Assembly (NCBI GenBank): GCA_014529385.2
Contig: CM043967.1
Location: forward strand, 4,213,001-4,277,000
Length of the DNA: 64,000 nt
Direction: 5' to 3'
From: Adiantum capillus-veneris
Lineage: Eukaryota > Streptophyta > Polypodiopsida > Polypodiales > Pteridaceae
The notes beneath the pieces are model-generated. The model had not been told where the DNA came from. It saw nothing but the letters and a program-made list of their open reading frames with translations, and made no database searches. How positions within the stretch are numbered: position 1 is the stretch's first letter; the number at the start of each line of letters is the position of its first letter. Made by a program: the position numbers and the translations under genes. This document shows positions 10,336-22,300 of the stretch, one piece after another.

Positions 10336-13300
10336 CTACACATTAACACAAGTATTGAGTTCACATCAATATTTAAGAAAAGAACCGTTCCTCAGTACAA
10401 AGTTGAACCAACTGCTTAGAAATAGCGTGTTTACGAACTAACAAATCCCCCACTTATTGTATTGGCCCTTTATAAGATGTTTAGTTATGAATAGTTGGAC
10501 CACTCCAGCTATGAGGGCATAAAAAGGACTTTCGTTCGTGGGCAAGGGGTATGCTTTTCGAGATGTCTGTTGCGACAGGACTTCTCTTTTCTTGGCAATC
10601 AACATTTCCACCCTAGCATCCAGTCTACCTGGCATAAGCATTTCGCTTGTTACTTGGGTGTTCAACCTACTGAAAACATTCTGGGAGTGATCTTTGAAAA
10701 TACAGTACATGTTTATGCTTTATTTGTGTGCTCTTGTCACAAGCGTGTTCGGGAAACTCAATGCTAACCACCCTATGCATTTGCCTCTCCTACCTCCGCC
10801 ATATTTATGTCCTTGTTACCTCTTGCTTCCTTTTCCCTTTTGTCCTCCTTCCATCTAGCTTCCTTTCCCCCTTGTTCCCTCTTCCCATCTCTCTTTCTCT
10901 TTAGCTTCTCGATGAAAGGTTAAAAGAGTTTCATCTTCTGTTCGGTAATGGCTTGAGTATCTCCCAGGAGCAGTTTAGAAAGTGAGGCCTGTTTTGTGGC
11001 TGTGCCCAGCCATATTTGAGGTAGACGTACCTTTTACGGCGGTACGAGCCATGTATGTCCGATAGGCTGGCATGTGGCATTTTTCAAGGCGCCCCCATAT
11101 TTATAGGTCGTGGGGTAATTGTGGGAGTGGGTCGGGCAAATTGGAGTGATCCCTATAAAATGAACCCTGTCCCTCTCATGAGCATTGGATCAGTTGTAGA
11201 GTAGTGCAGATTGCCTTTGGTTTCTCTCTCGCTGCTCTAGCATTTTCAGAGATCTCATGCGGAGGCGGATTCCATGGACTTTCATCGCAGTAGATCGTAG
11301 ATTCAGTGGCTGCCCATCTTTGTGAGGAGGTTTGCTCATGGTTGTTGCACAAACACATGACGTGGCAGCATACAGTGCGGACGGACAGATGACGTGGCAG
11401 CAGGCAACATGGATTTCCGAGATTTGCGCTAGCATGCTGACGTGGTAGACAGTACGGATTTTGGCGTTTTGTGCTGACAGTTGCTGATGTGGCAGGCTCT
11501 ACGGATTTCCGCAAATTACACTGATTGCTTTTTGGGCAGTTTTTGAACAAGATGCTTTTGAGTTGATTGCTTTTGCAATAAACACCTTTTGGGGCATCCC
11601 TTGTGAGAATAAAAGAGCCCTAAGGGCCTCACTTCTCAGAGCATCTAGACGCAGAGTCTGAGAGCGAGAACCCTGCGGGAGTTGTACTTTGCTCAAAGAT
11701 TAATATAAAGAAATACTGAAAGGGGCGCCAGTCTTTGGGGCCAATCTCTCAAGCCATTAAAAATCCCAGATTACACATGGGTTCTCGTGAAGAATCTGAT
11801 GGAGATAACACCTCTCAACGGGAAGGCAAAGAAAAGTTGAAATCCGGCGCGGGGAACTGAAGAAAAGAATGAAGATTTGGGAAAAAAAAATTTGGTTAAC
11901 TTTGCCAGAGCAGAATACAAGCGTCCACTGGAGGTTGACATGGGTGTTAAAAGATGATGAAGTACTCCAAAGCCCCGAGATTTGCGAAACACCTGAAGAT
12001 TACCGGATTGATGAGATTCACTCGAGATTGCGTGAGGCCATTGATTCTCCTCTGAGGACGAGACGAAAGTTGAAAGGATAGATGAGTGCAGAAAAGCCGA
12101 AGCTTTACTCACAGGAAGAGCTAGAACAGAAATGTTGGCGAGAAGATGAACAAAATACGGAAAGGACACTGAAAGAGATCTTGTTGTGTTGAACATCTGG
12201 TCGTTTGTGAACAAATAACTGGAAATAGGAGCGAGAAACTCGCTTTTGTAAGGATTGGGAAGCATGGAGCTGGACATCCACTCTTTTGCAACGAGGTGAG
12301 CCATCTCCTTGTCTGTTTCGCAGGTGAAATCAAGGATGAGATGGTGAGATCGAGAGCGATGATAGCTCACGAATGAATCGGATATCCTTTCGATTCGAGA
12401 TAAGAATGATGAATTTGAACGATTCTAGTGCATCAAGATTCCCATATGAATGAGATGACTAGATACTGTGGTGAGCACATCAAGAGTTTCTGCGGGATGA
12501 GATGGCTACACAGGGATCTAGGTGCATCAAGACTTTTGGACGAATGAGATGACTAGATGATTGAAACACTGTGCTCACTATGAATGAAGTGTGTGAGTGA
12601 AGAATTTTGAAATAGGAATTTCCGAAGATGATGTTTGATTTATGAGATTAATGTTGTCAGGAAGAACTTGCTAGTTGTGTGCAGATAACAGGTAAAATCG
12701 ATGATAATGGATGACGAAATTGGGAGCGATGATTGCTCCAGAATGAACTCGATAAGTATCATAAATTTAGAATGAAACTAATATTTTATGGAAGGTCCTG
12801 CTATTTGTGAACAGATAACAGTAACAAGAATGAGATGATGATGATTTTGGAGCAGTGACAGCTCCCGAATGAACCTGATAATGAATATCGAATCACGACC
12901 GATTCAATGGAACTGTTGTGCGCGCATCAAGAGTTCCTGTGGGATGAGATGGCCACACAGCTAGAACTGAATGATTTGACCACTTTGTTTAGTAATGGAT
13001 TGGGATCCCCAGAAATGATTCTAGCACACGACAGTGCTTGAGGCTAATGATTCTCGCACACGACAATGCTTAAGGCGAATGATTCTCACACACGACAGTG
13101 CTCGAGGCAATTGACTACTTGCACATGACAGTGCTTGAGTCGAAAATCTCTATAGACATGATCGAATATGGGATTAGTTAACCTGATATCAGTGAGGCCA
13201 GAATGGATCTAGATGTGGTTACTAAATACCTTGCTGGCAATCATGGTCTGTAATTTGGAATGTATGTTTTTGTGATTGATTGTCATGTGATGTCATGTGC

Positions 13301-16300
13301 AGTGATGTGATTGTCGTCTTTGTACAAGTGCTAGATGTGTCGTGTCTAGTGCATCGGTACTTAAGAGTCAGTGTCTACTAAACTCGTTTATGGCCTCTTG
13401 CTGTTTTGCAGGCGTAATCGAGGGCGATTACAATTCTTCCAAGAGGGGGGTATGTCACAAACTGACGACGTGGCAACACACAGTGCAGGCGGACAGATTA
13501 CGTGGCAGCAGGCAATACGGATTTCTGGGATTTGCGCTCGCATGCTACGTGGCAGACAATACGGATTTCCGCATTTTGTTCTGACAGCTGTTGACGTGGC
13601 ACGCTGTATGGATTTTCGCAAATTACGCTGACTGCTTTTTGGGCAGCTTTTGAACAAGATACTTTTGAGTTTATTGCTTCTGGGATAAACAGCTTTTGGG
13701 GCATCCCTTGTAAGAATAAAAGAGCCCTAAGGGCCTCACTTCTCAGAGCATCTGGACGCAGAGTCTGAGAGCGAGGACCCTGTGGGGGTTCTACTTGGGC
13801 ACGGAGCTACGCCGGACCGTGTCGACCAAATTGAACTGAGTTGTGAGATATTTTAAGTGATTTTCCCTCGTGTCGCGACAGATTCTAGACTTGGGGTGTC
13901 CAAGTTTGTTACAGTTGTAGACTCGTACATCATCCGATTCATCTTATCCACTACACCTTTGACATGATATCAGAGCCAAGGTGTGCTCTCGAGTCAAATC
14001 AGTTCTATGGAGCACAATGATTCTGCTCTCGTGCACCTCTCTCCCCTTATGAATACAGAATCATGATGCCCAGCTCAAGGCTTATTCCTTTGTATGTACA
14101 GCTCTGAGGGTTCATGTCCGATTGTCGAGGCAAGAGCCTCTTGCACAGAAACTGGATTAGCTGACTGCTAATTCCCAGCAGGTACAGGTTGATTCGGAGA
14201 GAATTCTCGCAAGAAATCTTGTCCAAATCAAAGGGAAAGTAGCCCTACATGCGGGGGAACCTGAGGGCTTGCTACAGATGCGACCGGCACGCGAAATGGA
14301 GCCCAAAACAGAGGATTAGAGCTTGCTGTAATTTTCTCCAGGTCTAGGATTTTGAACCTTTATTAAGCTGAAAGGTCCCATGACCTTCGGGGAAGCTAGG
14401 AAACTGCGAAACACGTGTTCCAAAGCGTTTTAGATGAAAAAAATAGAGATTTCAGCGTGCTTTATTTTCTTGCCAGGTTTGTCAAAGTGCTCTAATGCGC
14501 GCAAAAAGTCACCTAGTGCATGGGGATTTTGTTTGTGAAGCCTTCTACTATCATTATGCTGCCGAAATTGGGCTAGAGTAGGCTACTTTCAGCCCAATAA
14601 AAGTGGGACAACACGTAGAAGTTTACAGGTTTTCTCCAAAGTTTAATTGCAATGAAGAAATACCAAAAGGGGCGCCAACCTTTGGGGCCAATGCGGTGTC
14701 ACTGTCTACTTGGGAGCACTCTAGCTGCCAAGTCGTGATTGGTGAAAGCCAAAGTCTACCGCCCTTTAGTGAGTCTACGGGTTGGTTCCGTGGTTCCATC
14801 ACCTAGACAGCATCACTTTTTCCTCAAGACGTGAGCCTTGGTTTGTTTTGGGTGAAGACACAAAGCACAAGAACTTGGAATTACACTATGGCTGACATGA
14901 CAAATGACACCAAGGAAGAGGGTTCCTCTTCATAGGACGGACAGACTGTTCCTCAAGTATTTGAGGTTGGCGAGAGTTCACGGCCACCACTGTCTGTACC
15001 TTTCATTGATGTGAATGCTGCACAAGTTCAAGGACTTATGACAGGGCAACTAGATGAGGATGCATTCAGGACACAATTGGTTGCTGCTATGAATGTGTTT
15101 ACTCGGTTGGTGTAGAATCCCACGTTTATGGAATTTCTGCAAGCTCCACCAGAGTCACAGCAAACAAGACAACTTTCTCATTTAGTAGAGCCCGTTGAGG
15201 CTCCAAGCCCAGGTCCCTTATGCATCCCAGCAGGGCAGGGAGCATTCGCATGTTGCGGAGTCAGTTGGGGCTCCGAGACAAACCTTTACTGTCCACGAAC
15301 AGGTGGCTAGAACGCCAATTCCACAAGCTATAGAAGTTCAACCAACCACCTTTCACACTCCAACTGTTGGTTTAAATGGACATGGAACTACTTTCCAGGC
15401 TATGCATTAGGTTTTTCCACCACCTACGGTACATCTTGGGTATTTCGGGGGTGGATCTGTGTTTCAAAGCATGGCTGGTTATGCCCCTAGAAATCAGTAG
15501 TCTCTCAGTAATACATGCCAGAACAATCTTTCAGGGCATGCAAGGCATGATGCCAAACCCCATGTATGGTAACATTGGCTTACAGCCAGGGTTTCAGTGT
15601 AATCAGGGCCAGTTTGGGGTGCCAAAGACCGCTTTTAGTTGGCTCGGCAGGCAAATATGGCACCAGGGAACCAAAATGTTAACGGCCAAGGGACACACAT
15701 GATCCCTACCATTGTACCCATGTTGCAGACACTTCCCTATGATAATTTTGAAGTGCTAGAAAAGCCAAAACCATACAAAGAAAGTGGTGCAGCTGTGAAG
15801 TTTCATACATTCAACGGATTTGAGGAAAAGACGAGGGCTCTTACTTTCCTCCAGCAGTTTGATAGTACCTATGCAGGGGGAGATTTTACAGAAGCCTCCA
15901 AAGTCAAGAAAGCTGCCACTTTCTTGAAAGGCAATGCGCATACATGGTGGACGACACTGTTGATGCAAGGACAAGCACCCACCACATGGGTTTACTTCAA
16001 GCAAATGTTTGCATCTGTGTGGCTGTCAATCGAATTTGAAGCCGATGTCATGACACATTGGCACCAACTCAATGCCGCTACTTGCAAAAGCTTAGAGGAG
16101 TGCAAACGGAAATTTTGTAAAGCGTTGCTTTTAGTAACTTCCTAAATGTTCGTACCATTGGCTAAGTAGATTTAGGAGTATTGTTGTGGGCTGCCTAATG
16201 GCTCAGAAACTATTGTACAAAGAACATAGTGGCCACCCTTACTCAGTTTATGAAAGTTGCCAACACTAATCATGCCTTGTTGAAGGAAGAAGACAGTGGA

Positions 16301-19300
16301 TTCCAAGGCAGCGTGAAAGGGGGCCAGCCAAAGAAAAATTCAGCAAAGAAGCCCTTTGCAAAAGCGACTACTGAAGCATCCCAGGAGTCTGAAAAAGCAG
16401 AGAAAGTTAAGGACACAACCGAGACGTCTGGAGGACATGCTAAGAAACAGAAGAAGAAGCCTTTTGTGCGAAAGTTGTTCAAAGAGAAGAAGGCTTTAAT
16501 GGCTGAGAATAAATGCTTTATTTATGAGCAGCCTGGTCATTTTACTGCAGATTGTCCATAGAGGAAGAGGCCAATTGACTCAGAGGACAAGAAAGGGAAG
16601 AAGCCCAACCCCATCAAAAGTGTAGTGTCATATATGGTGGGCCATAGGCCAAACTCGGATGCCAGTCAGTTAGAGCGTGGGATAAAGTAAGGGATCAAAG
16701 GGCACTAATTTTCTTTGATCCAGGTGCTAAGGCAAACTTTATCTCACCAGAGTTGGCTATCAAATTGGGCATCAAAGCTGAAGAGATGGGGTACATAACA
16801 GAGGCAGGTTCGGCATGTCTTGGCCATTCAGAGTGTGTTACTGCCATCATAGGAAAGCTCCGTTTGCATATCCCATCATATATGGACAGAAGAATTTTAT
16901 ATCGTGCCACTGAAAGTTGCAAATGACCGGACATTGTATGGCTAGTGTGAAACGGCCGACGGCCGAGAGTTTCACCCGCAGTCAGGAAGGGCAGGTCACC
17001 ACGAGTTGGTCGGGCTAATCGGCACTGGAATCCGAGTAGTAAAAGGGTGTCTAGGCTCAGTTCAAAGTCATTTAGGCCCCTAGGGAATTAACTCAAAGAA
17101 GGCAAACTGGACACATGGCGGCTCCAGATGCATCTGCCAGATCTGCATGAAGAGGGCGACGCCCAAGAGAGAGAGAGAGCTGATTTCTGTACATTAAGTG
17201 TGTGCTACAGTGTGTGTGTGAGTAGTGGGTGCAGGTGCTCACAGCTTTAATGGAAAGCTTGCCTTCTCCCTTGCTCTATGTAGCGCAACAATTTGCTCTC
17301 GCGCATCTCTCTCTCCCCTTTGCACATACGGTAATGCTCCACTGGTTGGGCTTCTCAGATGACCATGTACAGTTCTGGGGGTTTTATCCACGTTTGCCAA
17401 GGCAAGAGCCTTTTGTACAGGAACCAAATTAGCTAATTGCTAATCCCCTTCAGGTACGCACAGTTCCATCGCGAAGGAATGCGAAAACGGGAAGTTTTCT
17501 CGCGTGAAAACTCGTCCAATTTGAAAGGGAATTGTCCCATTGCGTGCGGGAGCACCTGAGACACGCGTAGGCGTGCTCGCTCCACTTAAAAAGGTCCAAA
17601 ACAGAGAATTACAGCCTGCTGTGTTTTTTTGCAGGTTTAGGGTTTTGCACCTAAACTGCAGGGAATTGCCAAGGGAGCCTCGGAAAGGCCTTGCGATGTG
17701 TGTACAGGGCAGTAGGCACCTAACGGTGGCAAAACAGAAAATTACAACATGCTGAAATTGACCTGCAGCTCACTAGAAAGCTTCCATACCACAAGGGAAA
17801 GTGTCCTTGACGTGTACTTTTGACCTACAGAGATTTTTGCGCCGTTATGCTTGCGAAATTGGGTCAAAAACCTGCAATTACAGCCATGGACGGGTTTGGA
17901 CAGCTTGGTGAGAGTTAGGTGAAAGCGTTCGGATCGTTTATTTGCCAGGGGAGCCTCAGGAAAGCATTGGGTGCTTGTACAGGACAATTTAGAGAGATTT
18001 TCCGCGAGGAATCTCGTGTAATTCAAAGGGCAAGTGACCCTACAGGTGCGAGAGCTCGAGGGCTACCCAGAAAAGTGATCGGCAGGCTGATCGGAGTGCA
18101 AAACAGAAAATTCAGCGAGTTGCAATTTCTCACCAGGTTTTGCAAAGAGCTCTAAAGTGTGTGGAAAGTCAATGTTTGCTTGGGATTTTGTCCGTGGAAA
18201 CTTCTACTGTGGTTATGTTGCCGAAATCAGGTTGGAGTAGAGGAATTTTAGCCCGATAAAAGTGGGACAGCTTGTAGAAGTTTACAAGTTTTTCTCAAGT
18301 ATAATAAGAATAAAGAAATATCGAAAGGGGCGCCAGTCTTTGGGGCCAACAGGGTGTCATTGTCTGCTTGGTAGCGCTCTAGCTACCAAGTCGAGAAATG
18401 TCTTGAAGTGTTGAATTCCACTCACACGCTTATTCATGAAGTTCCTTTGTGTCCTAAAGTCTAAAGTAAAGAATTTCGGGTGTAAGCCAAAGTCTAACCC
18501 CCTACGGGCCGGTTTCATAAAGGGCTGATTCAACCTAGTTCTTCACCCTTTTGCTCTCCACTACTTCTGAAGGATGGCTCTTACCGTGCATTGAACAAGA
18601 ATACCATCAAGAATAGATTCCCTATTCCAAGGATTGATGATATTCTTGACCGTTTAGAGAGTGCAATTTTCAGTAGGATAGATCTCAAAAGTGGATACCA
18701 TCAGATTCGTATCAGGCCCCAGGATGTGCACAAGATTGCGTTTAGGACGACATTTGGTCCATATGAGTTTCTGTCACAAACTGGTGACGTGGCATGGTCT
18801 TGACACAGCAGATACACAAACACACCCCGGGTTGACATTCAATGACACGTGGCAGATTTCCAAGTTTCGCGCTGCAGTGTTGACGTAGCATGTACGGACC
18901 CCCGTGATTTACGGCGTGATTTGCGACAGTCCGTACGGAATGCTCACATGGCTGATTTGCATGAGAAAAAGCAAGGAAAAAAAGTAGACACAATTTTTGG
19001 AAAGCTTTTTGGGGCTATTTTCTTTATTTAAAAGACTTTTAAAACTGACTGCTTTTGAAGCTCTGCTTTTGGCATCCCTTGTAACAAATAAATAAGTGGC
19101 TTGGGCTCCCACTTCTGAGAGCATCTGGACGCAGAGTCTGAGAGTACCCCTCCCACTCCCTTGTACTTTGAACATAGATAAATACAAAAAGAAATACAGA
19201 TAGGGGCACGAGTCTTTGGGGCCAATATCTCTAGGCACGCCACTCCGTCGGGCCGTGTCGAATTAATTGTGAACTGTGAACTGTTTTGAAGGGAATCTCT

Positions 19301-22300
19301 GCTGTGTCGCAGTAGAATCTTGACTTGGAGTGTCCAAGTTTGTTATGGTGGTATCACAGCGCAGAAAGATTCTTCTTCTACGAAGGATCTGATCCTTTTT
19401 ACAACACACACAGCGTTTGGAAAAGAATCTTCATGCCCCGGCCCCAGACTTATTAGGCACTCCCACCCTTCATACATCGCGCATCTGGCGCGCTCCCGTC
19501 TTCATCGCTCTGTCTTACAGGGCATAAAGCCATTGAAATCCCAGATTACACATGGGTTCTGGTGAAGAATCTGACAGAGATGACACCTCTCAGTGGGAAG
19601 GCAAAGAAAAGTTGAAGATCCGGCGCGGGAACTGAAGAAAAGAATGAAGATTTGGGCAAAAAAATTTCAGACAAGTTTGCTAGAAAAAGGAGTACAAACT
19701 GATTGAGTACTCCAAGGACCCGAGATTGGTGATACACCTGAAGAATTACCAGATTGATAAGATTTACTCGAGACAGCGTGTGGCCATTTCTTCTCCTCTG
19801 ACGTAGGGAGTAAAGCCAAAAAGACAAACGAGTGCAGAAAAGCAGAACCTGTACTTGTTGAAAGACATGGACAAGCGAAGCAAAAAAGCAAAGCTTCGGA
19901 AAGGGCAAGAAAAAGGCAAAGAAGCCTAGATTTCGCCCAGTTTCTGACAGTTCTACCAAGGACTCATCCTCAAATACTTCGGACTCCAAAGATCACATGT
20001 TTTATGCAAAGAAGAAACATTTATGAAGTCAACCAATATGACTACCTCGAAGATAAAAGCAAAAAAGTAAAAGAATTTAAAGAAGGTGGACACTCGATTT
20101 GAATCCTTTCCGAGATGCTCGAACATGGTGGTTCACTCTTCTACTGAGAGAGGAAGCTCCGGTTAAATGGTTGAAAGGCTTTTTATTTCTTCTTGGCTGA
20201 CTCGGGAGTGCGAAAGAGATATACGAACTGCTTGGAATCATCTTCGGATGACCAAGGGAGATTCTTTGGACGCTTAATGCGAGAGATTTTGAAACTCTTT
20301 TCTACCAACCTCTTCATTTACGAAGGTCTTGTTTAAGGAACAGATTGAGCGTTTTGCTGTGGACTTCCTACAGAGATTCGAGACTACTGCTTGGAACAGA
20401 AGTTGAATTCTTTTGAAGAATTGATAGGTCATGTGAAACAGGCTTTTTGCGATACATTCGGGAAATTTGACTTACCCCACTGATATGATCTTGACTCAGA
20501 GAACCCAACAGACCTCTAACAATGAAAGTAGAAAATGATCGGACATTGTATGGCTAGTGTGAAACGGCCGACAGCCAAGAGAGAGTTCCCAAAACAAAGA
20601 AAAGAATGATAACACGTTTCCGACAGACTCTTAGAGAAAGGGTTATCTATCTCAAAGAGGGGAAGTGTTTTGGATGCGGGAACATGGGCACATCTCCGCA
20701 AAGTGCCCCAAAGAGGCACAGCAAGAACAGACTGAAGACAGGCCAGAGAGTTCTAGAGGAGTAGAGGAATGTGGCAAAAAAGGCAGATGAAAGCATAACT
20801 GGTACCACATTGCCGCACTTCGGCAAAGTGAAAGATCACGAACCCCTCATTTTCTTTGATGGAGGGCCAACTTCTTTTCACTTGAATTGGCGGCTCGATT
20901 TGGAATTACGCCCGACAAGCTGAGGCCACAGGCAAAGGTAGTTCTAGCGGCACCCGGACGGGATGATGACATTACACCGATCATTGGCAAACTTCGTTTG
21001 CAATGTCAGGGGTGTTTAGGGCACGAGGACTTCTACCTAATGCCCTTGGGAGGTTGTGACGTCCTCCTCGAAATCCCTTGGTACCATACGAACGATGCTG
21101 CGGTTGACTCTCGGGCTGAGAAAGTGACTTCGACAAATGAAGGGCACAGAGATTGTACTTGATGAAATTTAGCTTCTTTCCTCGATTTTCTGGAGAGAAC
21201 TGAATGATGATTGAAGGTTGAATATGTTTTGACCTAGAAAAAGAACGCAAAGATTTTTTCCACACTCATGCCGATTGCTTTTCTGAGGGCCTGCCAGGCG
21301 AGTTGCCGCCAGCTCGTCCTGAGGATCATACCATTGATCTGATACCTGGAAGCACACCACTGAACCGGCCACCTTACCATGTGAGCCGAGCCTAGAATGA
21401 AGAAATTATGAACCAAGTGAAAGACCTCTTGGAAAAGGGACTTATCTAGCCGAGTACTTCACCTTTCTGCTCTTCGGTGTTGTTGGTTTTGAAGAAAGAC
21501 GGATCTTGGAGAATGTGCATTGACTATAGAGCTCTCAACAAAATCACCATCAAGAACATATTTTCGATTCCTAGGATCAATGATATTCTAGACCGACTAC
21601 AGGGATCCTCTTGTTTTAGCAGGACCGATTTGAAGAGCGGATATCATCAGATCTGAATCACGCCGCGAGATGTCTACAAGACAGCTTTTCGGACGATCTT
21701 CGGTTTATTCGAGTTTTTTGTTATGCCTTTTGGGCTTACCAATGCTTCAGCGACCTTTAACCGAATGATGGACAGGATTTTCAGACAGTATAGATCTTTT
21801 GTGGGCACTTTCTTTGATGACATTATTGTCTTCTCCATGGATGAGACAGAACATAGAGAACATCTGCTACAGGTCTTTCAGGCATTATGAGATCACAAGT
21901 TGGTGATTAACGCAAAGAAAAGTGAATTTTTCCTACCCGAGATACACTTTTTGGGACACATTGTCTCAGCAACAGGAGTGCAGATGGACCCGGCCAAGAT
22001 TGAGACTATACGAGATTGGCCCGATTTGAAGAATGTCCATGAAGTTAGAAGCTTCTTGGGCTTATGTTCTTACTACAGGCAGTTCATTAGTTAGAAGTTT
22101 GCAGAGGTTGCTTCCCCTTTGCATATCTTGACACAGAAAGGAGTCCCTTTCTCGTGGGGACCCATAGAGGTGACTGCCTGTCAGACATTGAAAGAGAAAT
22201 TGACTATAGGACCAGTTTTGACTTTGCCGGATTTGCAGAAGTCATTTGAAGTATATTCTGATGCTTGTGGTCGTAGTTTGGGTGCAGTCTTAATGCAAGA

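Larger units (their letters stand above)
10920..13964 (+). repeat. Copia-type LTR (LTR-C), interrupted by element D
   Basis: Removing element D (11346-13913 plus one 5-bp target copy) joins two halves that end in 'cctttgaca', immediately followed by a tRNA-iMet-like primer site. A TATA box (CCCTATAAAA, 11151-11160) lies about 250 bp before that end in the restored order. The region around it (gtgggagtgggtcgggca) matches the minus-strand LTR at 39867-41470. The left boundary was not located; 10920 is a guess. Confidence 0.6.

Noticed and set aside
11771-12370. 199-codon minus-strand frame inside element D
   Set aside because: Antisense to the degraded plus-strand gag of element D, and similar to the antisense frame at 19546-19989 in element G for that reason. 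No independent gene evidence.
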